The notes under the pieces are model-generated. The model was not told where the DNA came from. It saw only the letters and a program-made list of their open reading frames with translations, and searched no databases. A program made the position numbers and the translations under genes. A stretch of DNA of 33,489 bases from an uncultured Muribaculaceae bacterium (GTDB lineage: Bacteria > Bacteroidota > Bacteroidia > Bacteroidales > Muribaculaceae), in assembly GCA_947176745.1 (NCBI GenBank), contig CAMWRV010000030.1, positions 1 through 33,489 on the forward strand. The letters run 5' to 3'. Below, one piece after another: positions 7,853 through 16,644 of the stretch. The stretch's first letter is position 1. Each line of letters starts with the position of its first letter.

Positions 7853-9605
7853 GAGGGGAGCCGACACCATGACCGCCGACACCGGCAACGCCAACTGCAG
7901 GGAACTGCTTGACGTCATGACCGCCCGCGGACTTGACACGGTGGTAGTGTCGCCGGGCAGCCGCAACGCGCCGCTTCTTATCGGAGTCTCCGCCCGCGAC
8001 GAACTCAGAAAAATCATCATTCCCGATGAACGGACAGCGGCATTCGCCGCACTCGGCATCGGGCTGGTCACACGACGCCCCGTCGCTCTGGCATGCACAT
8101 CAGGGACAGCTCTCTACAACTACGCTCCAGCTGTGGCCGAGGCATACTACCAGAAAATTCCTCTGATTGTGATCACGGCCGACAGGCCGTCGCAATGGAT
8201 CGATCAGGATGATTCGCAGACACTCAGGCAGCCGGGGGCTCTCGACAAGATCGTGAAAAGAAGCTACGACATACCGCCTGAAACCGGCATGACGTCGGCG
8301 TGCACAAATCCGGAATACCGCTCCGAAAGAGAGTGGTTTGTCAACCGCATTGCAAACGAAGCGTACACCACAGCCACATCCGGACAGCCCGGCCCGGTGC
8401 ATGTCAACATGCAGTTCGGCAACCCCCTTGACGAGACCACCCTGCATAGCAGTCGACAAGTCCGCACAGTCGAAGTCATACCCAACGACGCTCCGCTTCC
8501 GCCCCAGCTTTGCAGGGATCTGGCACTCCGTCTGATAGATAAGAAAATAATGGTGACAGCCGGATTCATGGGTGCCGACAATGAACTCAACAAGGCATTG
8601 ACGGAATTCTCACGTCTTCCCAATGTGACTGTCATCTGCGAGACAATTTCCAATCTCCACCTTGGCGGACATGCATTCATGGCCGACACCCTTTTCACCG
8701 GAATAGAAAAAGAGCGACTCGACGCGCTGCGTCCCGACGTGGTCATATCGGTGGGGGGAGCACTCGTGTCAAGGATGCTTAAGGAATACCTGCGCGGATG
8801 CACCGGTGCTGAACACTGGACTCTGTCGGACACCGACGTTTCTACAGACTGCTTCCAGCGTCTTTCGCTGCACGTGGACTACTCCCCCCGGAGATTCTTC
8901 AAAGGGATCGCGTCGATGACCCGCCATCTTGTCAGAAAAGGCCACGGCATGCCCGGAAGCGGCTATCGCGACGCCTGGCAGAGCGAAAGAGACCGTATAT
9001 TTGAGGACAACCGCAGAAGACTCGCCGAGACACCCTGGTCGGAACTGACGGCACTCGCCCGGGTCTTCGCATCCGTGCCCGACAATTACAATCTCTTCCT
9101 TTCCAACGGTACCTGCGTCAGATACGCGCAGCTTCTCACAGACAGGATTCCGCACGCGACCTACTGCAACCGCGGAGTGTCGGGGATAGACGGCACAAAC
9201 GCGACGGCACTCGGAGTGTCTATGGCATACAAAGGCACGACCCTGCTTGTGACCGGCGACATGTCGTTCGCATATTGCCCCGAGGTGATGCACCTTCAGA
9301 AACTTGCCGGCGGCGATCTGCGCACCGTAGTGGTCAGCAACGGAGGAGGCGGGATATTCCGTTTCATAAAGACAACCCGGCGGCTTGAGACCCGCGAGAA
9401 ATACTTCTGCTGCGACCAGAAGCTTCCGGTCGGAGATGTAGCCCGAGCCTACGGCTGGAATTACCGCAACGCGCACGACATGGAGAGCCTTGCCGCCGGA
9501 CTGGAATATCTGTACGAAACCCCGTCGACGCTTCTTGAGATCACAGTCGATCCTGAGACAAGCGCCGAAACTCTTATCCGGTGGATGGAGAGACACGGCT
9601 CATGA
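7845..9605 (+). CDS. menD: MenD, SEPHCHC synthase (menaquinone synthesis)
   Basis: This ThDP-dependent enzyme condenses isochorismate with 2-oxoglutarate to SEPHCHC, the first committed step of classical menaquinone synthesis. It has 586 residues. The N-terminal domain carries SPGSRNAPLLIG and the active-site-side ITADRPSQWIDQDDSQTLRQ. The C-terminal ThDP-binding domain carries NRGVSGIDGTNATALG and GDMSFAYCPEVMHL, the Mg-ThDP motif, and SNGGGGIFRF. The ATG at 7845 overlaps fmt; a second ATG eight codons in (7869) is possible. It is first of menD-menB-menC-menE. The isochorismate synthase gene (menF), often placed just upstream in Bacteroides, is not here. Confidence 0.95.
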   Translation: MTERGADTMTADTGNANCRELLDVMTARGLDTVVVSPGSRNAPLLIGVSARDELRKIIIPDERTAAFAALGIGLVTRRPVALACTSGTALYNYAPAVAEAYYQKIPLIVITADRPSQWIDQDDSQTLRQPGALDKIVKRSYDIPPETGMTSACTNPEYRSEREWFVNRIANEAYTTATSGQPGPVHVNMQFGNPLDETTLHSSRQVRTVEVIPNDAPLPPQLCRDLALRLIDKKIMVTAGFMGADNELNKALTEFSRLPNVTVICETISNLHLGGHAFMADTLFTGIEKERLDALRPDVVISVGGALVSRMLKEYLRGCTGAEHWTLSDTDVSTDCFQRLSLHVDYSPRRFFKGIASMTRHLVRKGHGMPGSGYRDAWQSERDRIFEDNRRRLAETPWSELTALARVFASVPDNYNLFLSNGTCVRYAQLLTDRIPHATYCNRGVSGIDGTNATALGVSMAYKGTTLLVTGDMSFAYCPEVMHLQKLAGGDLRTVVVSNGGGGIFRFIKTTRRLETREKYFCCDQKLPVGDVARAYGWNYRNAHDMESLAAGLEYLYETPSTLLEITVDPETSAETLIRWMERHGS

Positions 9606-9653
9606 TATCCACGTAAAGAAAAGATCCTGAAACTTCAAAAGCAATAAAACAAT

Positions 9654-10475
9654 ATGAATATGTTTGACTGGAAAACAATAAAAGAATACGAGGATATTCT
9701 CTTTGAGAAATTCGAAGGTATCGCAAAGATAACGATCAACCGTCCGAGAGTCTACAACGCATTTCGCCCCAAGACCAACATGGAGATGCTCGACGCCTTC
9801 CACATCTGCCGCGAAAGCCCCGACATACGCGTCATCATACTGACCGGAGCCGGCGACAAGGCATTCTGCAGCGGCGGCGACCAGAACGTGAAGGGAGAGG
9901 GCGGCTACGTTGGAGAAGACGGAGTTCCCCGGCTCAATGTGCTTGACCTGCACCAGATGATCCGCTCGATACCCAAGCCCGTCATCGCCATGGTCAACGG
10001 CTATTCGATCGGCGGAGGCAATGTGCTGCAGGTGATATGCGACCTCTCGATAGCATCTGAAAACGCCCGTTTCGGACAGACCGGGCCCAAAGTCGGCAGC
10101 TTTGACGGAGGATTCGGAGCAAGCTATCTGGCACGCTGTGTCGGACAGAAAAAGGCACGCGAGATCTGGTTCCTCTGCCGTCAGTATACCGCCGCCGAAG
10201 CCCTTGAGATGGGAATGGTCAACGCCGTCGTGCCGTTCGAGAAGCTGGAGGAAACCACAGTCGAATGGTGCCGAACTATAATGAAACGCTCTCCGCTTGC
10301 GATCAGAATGATAAAGCGCGCCCTCAACGCTGAACTCGACGGCCAGCACGGACTCATGCAGTTTGCCGGTGACGCGACGCTGCTCTACTATATGCTCGAC
10401 GAGGCGCAGGAAGGGAAGAACGCGTTTCTTGAGAAGCGCGATCCCGATTTCGACAAATATCCCAAATTTCCCTGA
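9654..10475 (+). CDS. menB: MenB, 1,4-dihydroxy-2-naphthoyl-CoA synthase
   Basis: This crotonase-fold enzyme closes the second ring of the naphthoquinone from o-succinylbenzoyl-CoA. It has 273 residues with [14 protein letters not shown] (oxyanion hole and Y85), [18 protein letters not shown], and [14 protein letters not shown] containing catalytic D151. Q142, G144 and W172 match the residues that bind bicarbonate in type I MenB, so a bicarbonate-dependent enzyme is expected. It lies 48 nt after menD and 40 nt before menC. ATG codons at 9654 and 9660 are both possible starts; the first is used here. Confidence 0.95.
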   Translation: MNMFDWKTIKEYEDILFEKFEGIAKITINRPRVYNAFRPKTNMEMLDAFHICRESPDIRVIILTGAGDKAFCSGGDQNVKGEGGYVGEDGVPRLNVLDLHQMIRSIPKPVIAMVNGYSIGGGNVLQVICDLSIASENARFGQTGPKVGSFDGGFGASYLARCVGQKKAREIWFLCRQYTAAEALEMGMVNAVVPFEKLEETTVEWCRTIMKRSPLAIRMIKRALNAELDGQHGLMQFAGDATLLYYMLDEAQEGKNAFLEKRDPDFDKYPKFP

Positions 10476-10515
10476 CACGCAACCGTAACGTTTCAACAAC
10501 AGACCAGACAGACAG

Positions 10516-11574
10516 ATGAGACTCCAGTTCGCACCCTACGTGCTGAAATTCAACGAACCGGGAGGCACCTCCCGAGGTGTCCTGACAGAAAAGATCACAT
10601 GCCTGCTCAGGATATTCGACGAGAAGAACCCTGAACAGTACGGCATAGGGGAAGCCGCCATATTCCCCGGACTGTCGCCCGAGGCTGACGACCGCTTCTT
10701 CTACAAGCTGATGGAGCTTCAGGCCAACATACGGCTCGGACTCAAGACCGATCTCACGCGCTTTCCGTCGCTTCAGTGCGGACTGGAACAGGCCATACGC
10801 GATTACTCCGGCGGATGTTCGGGAGTCTACTTCGAATCTCCGTTCACTCACGGGGCAAGCGGCATCCGTATAAACGGACTTGTCTGGATGGGCGACTACG
10901 ACACTATGGTCGAACGGATCGAAAGAAAACTCTCGGAAGGATTCAGGTGCATAAAGCTCAAGATCGGAGCCATAGACTGGAGAAAGGAAGTCGACATGAT
11001 CAGGTATATCCGCGACCGATACGACACCGACAGAGTCGAGATCCGGGTGGATGCCAACGGCGGATTCGACATGGACTGTGCGCTTCCGAGACTGAAAAGA
11101 CTCGCGGATCTGGGAGTGCATTCGATCGAACAGCCGATAAAAGCCGGAAACCCGCAGCTCATGCGCTTCCTCTGCGACGTCTCTCCCCTTCCGGTGGCAC
11201 TCGACGAAGAACTGATCGGCAAGTTCACCAGAGCAGAGAAAGAGGAGACACTCGACACCATCCGTCCGGCCTATATCGTCCTGAAACCGACACTTACAGG
11301 AGGATTCTCCGGAGCCCGGGAATGGATAGACCTTGCCACCGAGCGCGGCATTGGCTGGTGGGTGACATCGTCGCTGGAGTCAAACATCGGCCTCAACGCA
11401 CTCTCGCAGTGGGTGGCCACCCTTCACAATCCATTGCCCCAGGGTCTCGGCACAGGGGGAGTGTTCAGCAACAACTTCACCTCCCCGGTTTACCTTGACA
11501 AGGACACGCTTCTTTACAATCCCGACATCACACTTGACCGGAGTCAGCTTGACGCGCTCGACTGGAGAGAATGA
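10516..11574 (+). CDS. menC: MenC, o-succinylbenzoate synthase (enolase superfamily)
   Basis: The enzyme dehydrates SHCHC to o-succinylbenzoate. The 352 residues have an N-terminal capping domain and a barrel with the enolase-superfamily residues: KLKIG (general acid/base lysine), metal ligands in RVDANGGF, SIEQPIK and ALDEELIG, and the second lysine in VLKPTLTGGFSGAREW. The context between menB and menE makes MenC far more likely than another muconate-lactonizing-type enzyme such as Ala-Glu epimerase. Its stop overlaps the start of menE (ATGA). Confidence 0.92.
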   Translation: MRLQFAPYVLKFNEPGGTSRGVLTEKITCLLRIFDEKNPEQYGIGEAAIFPGLSPEADDRFFYKLMELQANIRLGLKTDLTRFPSLQCGLEQAIRDYSGGCSGVYFESPFTHGASGIRINGLVWMGDYDTMVERIERKLSEGFRCIKLKIGAIDWRKEVDMIRYIRDRYDTDRVEIRVDANGGFDMDCALPRLKRLADLGVHSIEQPIKAGNPQLMRFLCDVSPLPVALDEELIGKFTRAEKEETLDTIRPAYIVLKPTLTGGFSGAREWIDLATERGIGWWVTSSLESNIGLNALSQWVATLHNPLPQGLGTGGVFSNNFTSPVYLDKDTLLYNPDITLDRSQLDALDWRE

Positions 11575-12500
11575 ACTATTCAGACTTCGCCGCAGAGTGG
11601 AAATCCACTCCTGACCATATAATATGCCGCACTTCCGGTTCGACAGGGGATCCCAAAGAGATTTGTCTCCCCAAAAGCGAGATGCGAAAAAGCGCGTGGC
11701 GCACCATACGCTTTTTCGGTCTTGACAGCGGCTCTCACCTGCACTCATGCGTGTCGCCAGACTATATCGGAGGAAAGATGATGGCCGTAAGAGCATACGA
11801 GACCGGAGCCGGACTTACGTGGGAAAAACCGAGCAACCGCCCGCTTGAAAAATATGACGGCAAGCCGATAGATCTGCTTGCCGTTGTGCCGTCGCAGATG
11901 ATCCACATCCTCGACAACCTTAATGAAATGCCAGCGATAAGAGCAGTCATCATAGGGGGAGCACCGATACCGGCACAACTTAGAGAGAGGATTGCGAAAT
12001 CCGGGCTCAATGCGTGGGAGACCTACGGCATGACAGAGACCGCTTCGCACATCGCACTGCGGCGTGTCACCGCACACCCCGGCGCATTCACGACACTCGA
12101 CGGAATCCGCACATACACAGACAGCGAATCGCGGCTCGTGATCGAGATGGACGGATGGCATAGACTTGTAACAAACGATATCGCCGAGATTGCCGAATGC
12201 GGATTCACCATACTTGGCAGATATGACAACGTGATCATCAGCGGCGGCAAGAAGATTCACCCCGAGCAAGTGGAAGAGATACTTGAGCGCGAACTTGGAG
12301 TTCCGGTCATGATCTCGTCAATGCCAGACGAAAAATGGGGCGAGCGCGTCATAATGACAATAGAAGACGGTGGCGATAGTCAAGCTGACATTAAAATCAT
12401 ATCAAAATGCAAGAATCTTTTGCCTGATGAATGCGTACCCAAAGAGATAATCCACTCCGAAGTGGCAAGAACCGCCAACGGGAAAAAGAGGCGCAAATAG
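11571..12500 (+). CDS. menE: MenE-like o-succinylbenzoate-CoA ligase, short form
   Basis: This adenylate-forming ligase activates o-succinylbenzoate to its CoA ester using ATP. Visible motifs are the P-loop TSGSTGDPK (residues 22-30), YGMTETASH, GRYDNVIISGGKKIHPEQVE (core 8/10 hinge) and the C-terminal catalytic lysine in NGKKRRK. At 309 residues it is much shorter than the roughly 450 of E. coli MenE: almost all sequence before the P-loop is missing. The 4-nt overlap with menC fixes the start, so this is not a mis-called start, and all catalytic motifs are intact. I infer a functional, N-terminally reduced enzyme. Confidence 0.88.
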   Translation: MNYSDFAAEWKSTPDHIICRTSGSTGDPKEICLPKSEMRKSAWRTIRFFGLDSGSHLHSCVSPDYIGGKMMAVRAYETGAGLTWEKPSNRPLEKYDGKPIDLLAVVPSQMIHILDNLNEMPAIRAVIIGGAPIPAQLRERIAKSGLNAWETYGMTETASHIALRRVTAHPGAFTTLDGIRTYTDSESRLVIEMDGWHRLVTNDIAEIAECGFTILGRYDNVIISGGKKIHPEQVEEILERELGVPVMISSMPDEKWGERVIMTIEDGGDSQADIKIISKCKNLLPDECVPKEIIHSEVARTANGKKRRK

Positions 12501-12731
12501 AAGACAAGCCGCATCAAAGACAAAAAATCAGACAGTAAATCGCTCCGAAACACATAAATTTTAAAATTTGAAGTAAAAAACTTCCGATATATTTATATGT
12601 TTTATAAATTTGTTGTAAATTTGTGTTATAAAACATATAAATCCGATTTAAACTTTTTTCTGTAATCAAAAAAGTGTAGGTCGGACACTACGTTTCACCG
12701 ATCCTCAGAGAAGGATCAACAAGCGAACTGC
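12501..12731 (+). promoter_or_regulatory. AT-rich upstream region of the Crp/Fnr gene with a 17-bp perfect inverted repeat
   Basis: No gene is seen. ATTTATATGTTTTATAA (12591-12607) and its exact reverse complement (12626-12642) are separated by 18 nt. Two tandem -7 boxes TAAATTTG lie at 12605-12612 and 12616-12623, the first overlapping the left arm and the second in the spacer. A further stem GATCC/GGATC (12700-12717) lies just before the start codon. The arrangement suggests an operator over the promoter, possibly for self-regulation. No terminator for the men operon is obvious. Confidence 0.6.
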
Positions 12732-13433
12732 ATGATAAAGAAGAGCTCCCTGGAACGAATTATCGGCGATGATCTTGCCGAACTGTGGAACGCGCTGACT
12801 CCCGATGAGAAAAGAATCATCGCGGAGAACTTCCACTATGAGCGTTACAAGAAAAACCAGATAATCTATGCGGAGTCGGAGACTCCCGAGAACCTGTATT
12901 GTCTTCTTGAAGGCAAAGTGAAGCTGTTCAAGAGCGGCATAGGAGACCGGGTGCAGATACTCCGACTGTACAGGCCAGTCCAGTATTTCGGCTACCGCGC
13001 ATATTTCGCACGCGAGCCATACGTGTCGTCGGCTGCCGCCTTCGAGCCGTCGGTGTTAGGCATAATACCGATGAAGATTGTCGAGGAGATCATCCGCAAG
13101 AACAACAATCTGGCACTCTTCTTCATTCATGAGCTTTCGCGCAATCTCGGCGGAGCTGACACCAAGATAATCAACCTGACACAAAAGCACATACGCGGTC
13201 GTCTGGCCGAGGCACTGCTCCTGCTTGCCGACAATTACGGCTATGAGGGAGACGGAGCGACTCTCAAGATCTACATGAGCCGCGAGGATCTGGCCAACCT
13301 CTCCAACATGACCACATCCAACGCCATCAGGACACTGACATCATTCGTATCAGAGAAGCTGATACTTGTCGACGGCAGAAGAATACGCATAGTCAACGAA
13401 CCTCAGCTGCGCAAGATATCAAAGTTTGGTTAA
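12732..13433 (+). CDS. Crp/Fnr-family transcriptional regulator
   Basis: This 233-residue protein has an N-terminal cyclic-nucleotide-binding-type beta-roll (about 25-140, with NQIIYAESETPENLYCLLEGKVKLFK) and a C-terminal winged helix (about 150-220, with MSREDLANLSNMTTSNAIRT as the recognition region). No FNR-type N-terminal cysteine cluster is present, so oxygen sensing by an iron-sulfur cluster is unlikely; the effector is unknown. It stands alone, with its own promoter region and a strong terminator at 13473-13519. The palindromic upstream site is a candidate self-binding site. Confidence 0.88.
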   Translation: MIKKSSLERIIGDDLAELWNALTPDEKRIIAENFHYERYKKNQIIYAESETPENLYCLLEGKVKLFKSGIGDRVQILRLYRPVQYFGYRAYFAREPYVSSAAAFEPSVLGIIPMKIVEEIIRKNNNLALFFIHELSRNLGGADTKIINLTQKHIRGRLAEALLLLADNYGYEGDGATLKIYMSREDLANLSNMTTSNAIRTLTSFVSEKLILVDGRRIRIVNEPQLRKISKFG

Positions 13434-13472
13434 AGAAGGCATATTTCCCGCATATTTTCCCGAAAGAATACC

Positions 13473-13519
13473 ACAATCCCGCCACTTGTATTGTCAAGTT
13501 GGCGGGATTGTCATTTTTT
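13473..13519 (+). terminator. Intrinsic terminator of the Crp/Fnr gene
   Basis: ACAATCCCGCCACTTG (13473-13488) pairs with CAAGTTGGCGGGATTGT (13495-13511) with one bulged base and a 6-nt loop. It is followed by CATTTTTTTT. The right arm also contains the TTG that may serve as the -33 element of the next gene. Confidence 0.9.
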
Positions 13520-13532
13520 TTCATTATATTTG
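13499..13532 (+). promoter_or_regulatory. Possible promoter of the AlbA_2 gene, overlapping a terminator
   Basis: A -7 element TATATTTG lies at 13525-13532, directly after the terminator T tract. A TTG at 13499-13501 is 23 nt upstream, longer than the usual 19-21, so the -33 part is doubtful. Transcription near 13539 would give a leader of about 68 nt to the ATG at 13607. Confidence 0.5.
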
Positions 13533-13606
13533 CGCTGGATGATGGAAATGCGGAAGTCGCGTACAGGCGTCATATCCGTGAATATACAACTCAAACCCAA
13601 GAAATC

Positions 13607-16069
13607 ATGGCATCAGGAAACAGGCCACAGTTCTGGCTGCAGATCAAGAAAGACTATATTCTTGACAATTTTGAAAACCTTATAAATTATCTAAGCCGGT
13701 ATGATTATTATCCGACAGAAGACAATTCCGACTTTGACTCCACTGTGAAATGCATGGGACAGCTTGCAGAAGAGATAGGTCGCGCAGTCGACGCCACTCC
13801 CCTTTTCAGACAGACTGAACTTGCATATGACAGAGTTCTCGTCATAAGACTGCTTTGCGCGCATATACTCGCCTCCTACAAGGCCGGACGGACCGAGCAC
13901 CGCACCATTATGACCCTTGCATCGCTTCTTGCCCAGGCAGACATTAATTACGGACTTGACACCCTGACATCAATATATGATATAATTGTGAACTGCATAA
14001 GAAAACGGCGGCTTGTCAACACAGGCTTTACATGGAACGACATATCGACACATCACGTCAATGACCTTGCCATGATGTATCGGGTCAGAATCATGAGATT
14101 CGCCGAAGCCGCCTCTGGCGACCCCTCATATTATCTGGAGAACAAAGGTCTGCTGGTGATACGGTCTTCAGGCATTCCGGATCTGAGCCTTGCCAACAAG
14201 GTAAAATATACCCAGGGTAAATTTGAAAAGCTTTTTGAACTGCCTCGTCTGATGCGGGTGCTCACCGATAAAGAGAATTTTGAATATACCGATGAATTCG
14301 GTCGCCTTTACCACACCATGCAGCGGCTGGTCAAGATGCAGGAATCATACAAGCCCGTGGCGATGGCAGCCAGGGAGACGTACACTTATTCCGACTGTTT
14401 CCCGGTTAGAATCACATCCAAATCAGGATGGCGACTTGAAGCGGAGACCATTGACCCCAGATACCACAAGATAACAGGAAAACTTCTTCTTGAGATGCCT
14501 TTACACCGGCCGAAGATGCGCACACTCAACGAAGAACTCAAGGCCGGCGACATCATCATGGTCTATCCTTCGAGAAGAGAGAGCTATAGCTTTGAGGTAT
14601 ACGACGCATTCGAGGATTACTACCGCCGCTATGCCAGCGGATGCGCCTCGCAGACCAAAGCCGCGATATTCGCCAATTATTACGCAAAAGGCACCCAATG
14701 GATAACAGAAGACGGTCTTCGCGTCGGCATAGACAGGTCAAAAGCAGATGCACTCGATGAGGAAGAAACAGCTCTTTTCACCGACGCCATTGAAAACAGG
14801 ACTCCGATTCTGCTCCGGACATACAAGGAGGCTCCCGATGTCAACAAAGAGGATTTCTATGTATATGGCGAGCCATACGACCTGTCGGACGAGGCATGCA
14901 CAGACCTGCATCTGACAGCCGATTCGGCCGACAGGAACATGATACGCAACTTCATCGAATACTCGCGTACACAGGCCGAGGAGTACGGAACAGGCCATTC
15001 GGTCGGAGAGCTGAAGGAAGCTTCTGCCGAGGAGTGCTCGCTTCTGATCCCTATAATCCACCGCATCGGCAACAGCGGCGTCATGTCGTGCCGGGCCCGC
15101 CTCGAATACAATACCGCATGCGCCATGCTATGCACGATGACCGACAGGAAGGAGGATCTCGCATATATAGATCATGAGAACCGATATCTTCATGAACTTG
15201 TGAAGTTCGCTTCCGACAAGGAAATGACGCCCCTGCCCCGGCAGGAGATGCTCTCCGGAAACCCGGAAAGCGAGAAGCGGGAACGGATCGTATCCACGCT
15301 CATGCAATACAAAAAGAAAGACGTTCTGCGCACCGGAAAGATCAATACTGATCAGGGAGGCACCGACATCCTTTCAAAAGTGGGAGCCCTTGTAAGCGCA
15401 TCAAACAGCCTTATAGACATAATCGACGAGTCGGAACTCAACAACATCAAGCAGGCGATAGCGCGCATGCTTCATGTGGAGGATGAATATGTGTCGATAC
15501 TTGACGACCGGACATACTACGGAGTCGAAAGCATCAATCAGGAATTCAAGTCATCTGTGGTCTTCCCGCCATACAACCAGCGCAAGTCGCCCGAAGACAT
15601 AACAGACCCGGAACTCCAGAAATGGGCCATAATCAAGGCGGTGTGCGGATTTCTCAATTCACGCTCGGGCGGAGACCTTCTGATCGGAGTCAATGACGCC
15701 GGCTATGCCACAGGCCTCGATGATGACATACGCAAACTCCATCAGCTCCGATATATATCAAGTCCTGACGCGGATCACTACCGACTGTATGTGCAGCGCA
15801 TTCTGACACGGGCATTTGTCGAGACCGATGGCAACAGAGATCCGTCGGAGATCGCCAACACACATATCGACTCCATAATCGAGACAAACGCCGAGGGAAG
15901 GACTGTGCTCCGGATAAAGATCCGGCCCTACAGCAAAGGCATAGTCAGACTCGCCGCAGATTCACGCGACCGTCCGGCCGGAATCGAAGAGTCGTACGTG
16001 CGCGGAAGCGGGCGGACCGTAGTGATAACTCCGGGCATGAAAGAGGAAATATTGAAATACAAGAAATAA
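13607..16069 (+). CDS. Large protein with C-terminal AlbA_2 (Schlafen-type) domain
   Basis: This is an 820-residue protein of unknown function. The last 180 residues look like an AlbA_2 (divergent AAA-4/Schlafen) domain: EFKSSVVFPP near 646 and ICGFLNS-like KAVCGFLNSRSGGDLLIGVNDAGYATGLDDD near 675-705. AlbA_2 domains occur in nucleic-acid-related and regulatory or defence proteins. I recognise no domain in the first 640 residues, which are charged, mostly helical in appearance, and have no signal peptide or membrane segment. The frame is open upstream, but the earlier start at 13499 falls in the terminator and promoter; the ATG at 13607 gives MASGNRPQFW. The lipoprotein follows after 57 nt. 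Confidence 0.8.
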   Translation: MASGNRPQFWLQIKKDYILDNFENLINYLSRYDYYPTEDNSDFDSTVKCMGQLAEEIGRAVDATPLFRQTELAYDRVLVIRLLCAHILASYKAGRTEHRTIMTLASLLAQADINYGLDTLTSIYDIIVNCIRKRRLVNTGFTWNDISTHHVNDLAMMYRVRIMRFAEAASGDPSYYLENKGLLVIRSSGIPDLSLANKVKYTQGKFEKLFELPRLMRVLTDKENFEYTDEFGRLYHTMQRLVKMQESYKPVAMAARETYTYSDCFPVRITSKSGWRLEAETIDPRYHKITGKLLLEMPLHRPKMRTLNEELKAGDIIMVYPSRRESYSFEVYDAFEDYYRRYASGCASQTKAAIFANYYAKGTQWITEDGLRVGIDRSKADALDEEETALFTDAIENRTPILLRTYKEAPDVNKEDFYVYGEPYDLSDEACTDLHLTADSADRNMIRNFIEYSRTQAEEYGTGHSVGELKEASAEECSLLIPIIHRIGNSGVMSCRARLEYNTACAMLCTMTDRKEDLAYIDHENRYLHELVKFASDKEMTPLPRQEMLSGNPESEKRERIVSTLMQYKKKDVLRTGKINTDQGGTDILSKVGALVSASNSLIDIIDESELNNIKQAIARMLHVEDEYVSILDDRTYYGVESINQEFKSSVVFPPYNQRKSPEDITDPELQKWAIIKAVCGFLNSRSGGDLLIGVNDAGYATGLDDDIRKLHQLRYISSPDADHYRLYVQRILTRAFVETDGNRDPSEIANTHIDSIIETNAEGRTVLRIKIRPYSKGIVRLAADSRDRPAGIEESYVRGSGRTVVITPGMKEEILKYKK

Positions 16070-16105
16070 GACCCCTGCATTAACATTTTTTGTGGGATGG
16101 GGTCT
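16069..16105 (+). repeat. Short dispersed repeat, copy A (AGACCCC...GGGGTCT)
   Basis: Terminal inverted repeats AGACCCC and GGGGTCT enclose a T6 tract. The right half (ATTTTTTG, then GGGATGGGGTCT) recurs on the minus strand at 22402-22367. Copy A begins at the last base of the AlbA_2 stop codon. The T tract lies in the loop, so this is not a standard intrinsic terminator. Confidence 0.5.
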
Positions 16106-16125
16106 AATACCAACACTTACCTATC

Positions 16126-16629
16126 ATGAAAAATCCAATTATGAAAAGCCTTGTCGCGGTGGCGCTTCTGTCGGTCACCGCCTGCGGCCAGAAAGAGAGT
16201 TCGGAAAAAGATTCCGCTTCCGCATCAGAAGCCCTGACATCCATGAGCGAGCAGCCTGTCGAGAGCGGCGAGTACATTGCAGATTCTTATGACATCAGCG
16301 GAAAGACCAAGCGTTCCGGCAAGTTTGACGGACGCGTGCTCGTATCGATCGGCCCCGACCAGTCCGCGCTATACGTATATGAGAACGGCAACCGGGCCAA
16401 AATCGACTACAAGGTGATACTCAAGACTCCTTTCGAGAAGGGAGACAGCGCATACACCGCCACCGACTCAAAAGGGAATGCAGTAACCCTCAGAACTGAC
16501 AGCACGGTCTATACACTTGCGTTTGACAAAAACGACACTCACATCAGCATCAGTTTCGACAGTAAACCGAAATATACGGGCACGCCAGTCGAAATGCTTG
16601 AACGGATGACGAAAATCATCGGCAAGTGA
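16126..16629 (+). CDS. Predicted lipoprotein of unknown function
   Basis: This 167-residue protein has a lipoprotein signal peptide with lipobox VTAC and lipidated C20 when started at 16126; an ATG at 16141 gives a shorter but still valid signal. Acidic and serine-rich residues follow the cysteine (GQKESSEKDS), which could favour surface export in Bacteroidetes. The remainder (about 45-167) is beta-rich and vaguely resembles NlpE/META-type small lipoprotein domains (YENGNRAKIDYKV), but I do not assign it. It lies 57 nt after the AlbA_2 gene with no clear promoter, so it may be co-transcribed. Confidence 0.7.
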   Translation: MKNPIMKSLVAVALLSVTACGQKESSEKDSASASEALTSMSEQPVESGEYIADSYDISGKTKRSGKFDGRVLVSIGPDQSALYVYENGNRAKIDYKVILKTPFEKGDSAYTATDSKGNAVTLRTDSTVYTLAFDKNDTHISISFDSKPKYTGTPVEMLERMTKIIGK

Positions 16630-16644
16630 CATCGCGCCGCCGGT

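Noticed and set aside
8769..11121. Long minus frames opposite menD, menB and menC (275, 299 and 255 codons)
   Set aside because: They mirror well-identified men genes and show no domain features; several overlap each other.
12591..12642. Phase-variable invertible promoter at the Crp/Fnr gene
   Set aside because: The arms are only 18 nt apart, too close for normal site-specific inversion, and no recombinase gene is nearby.
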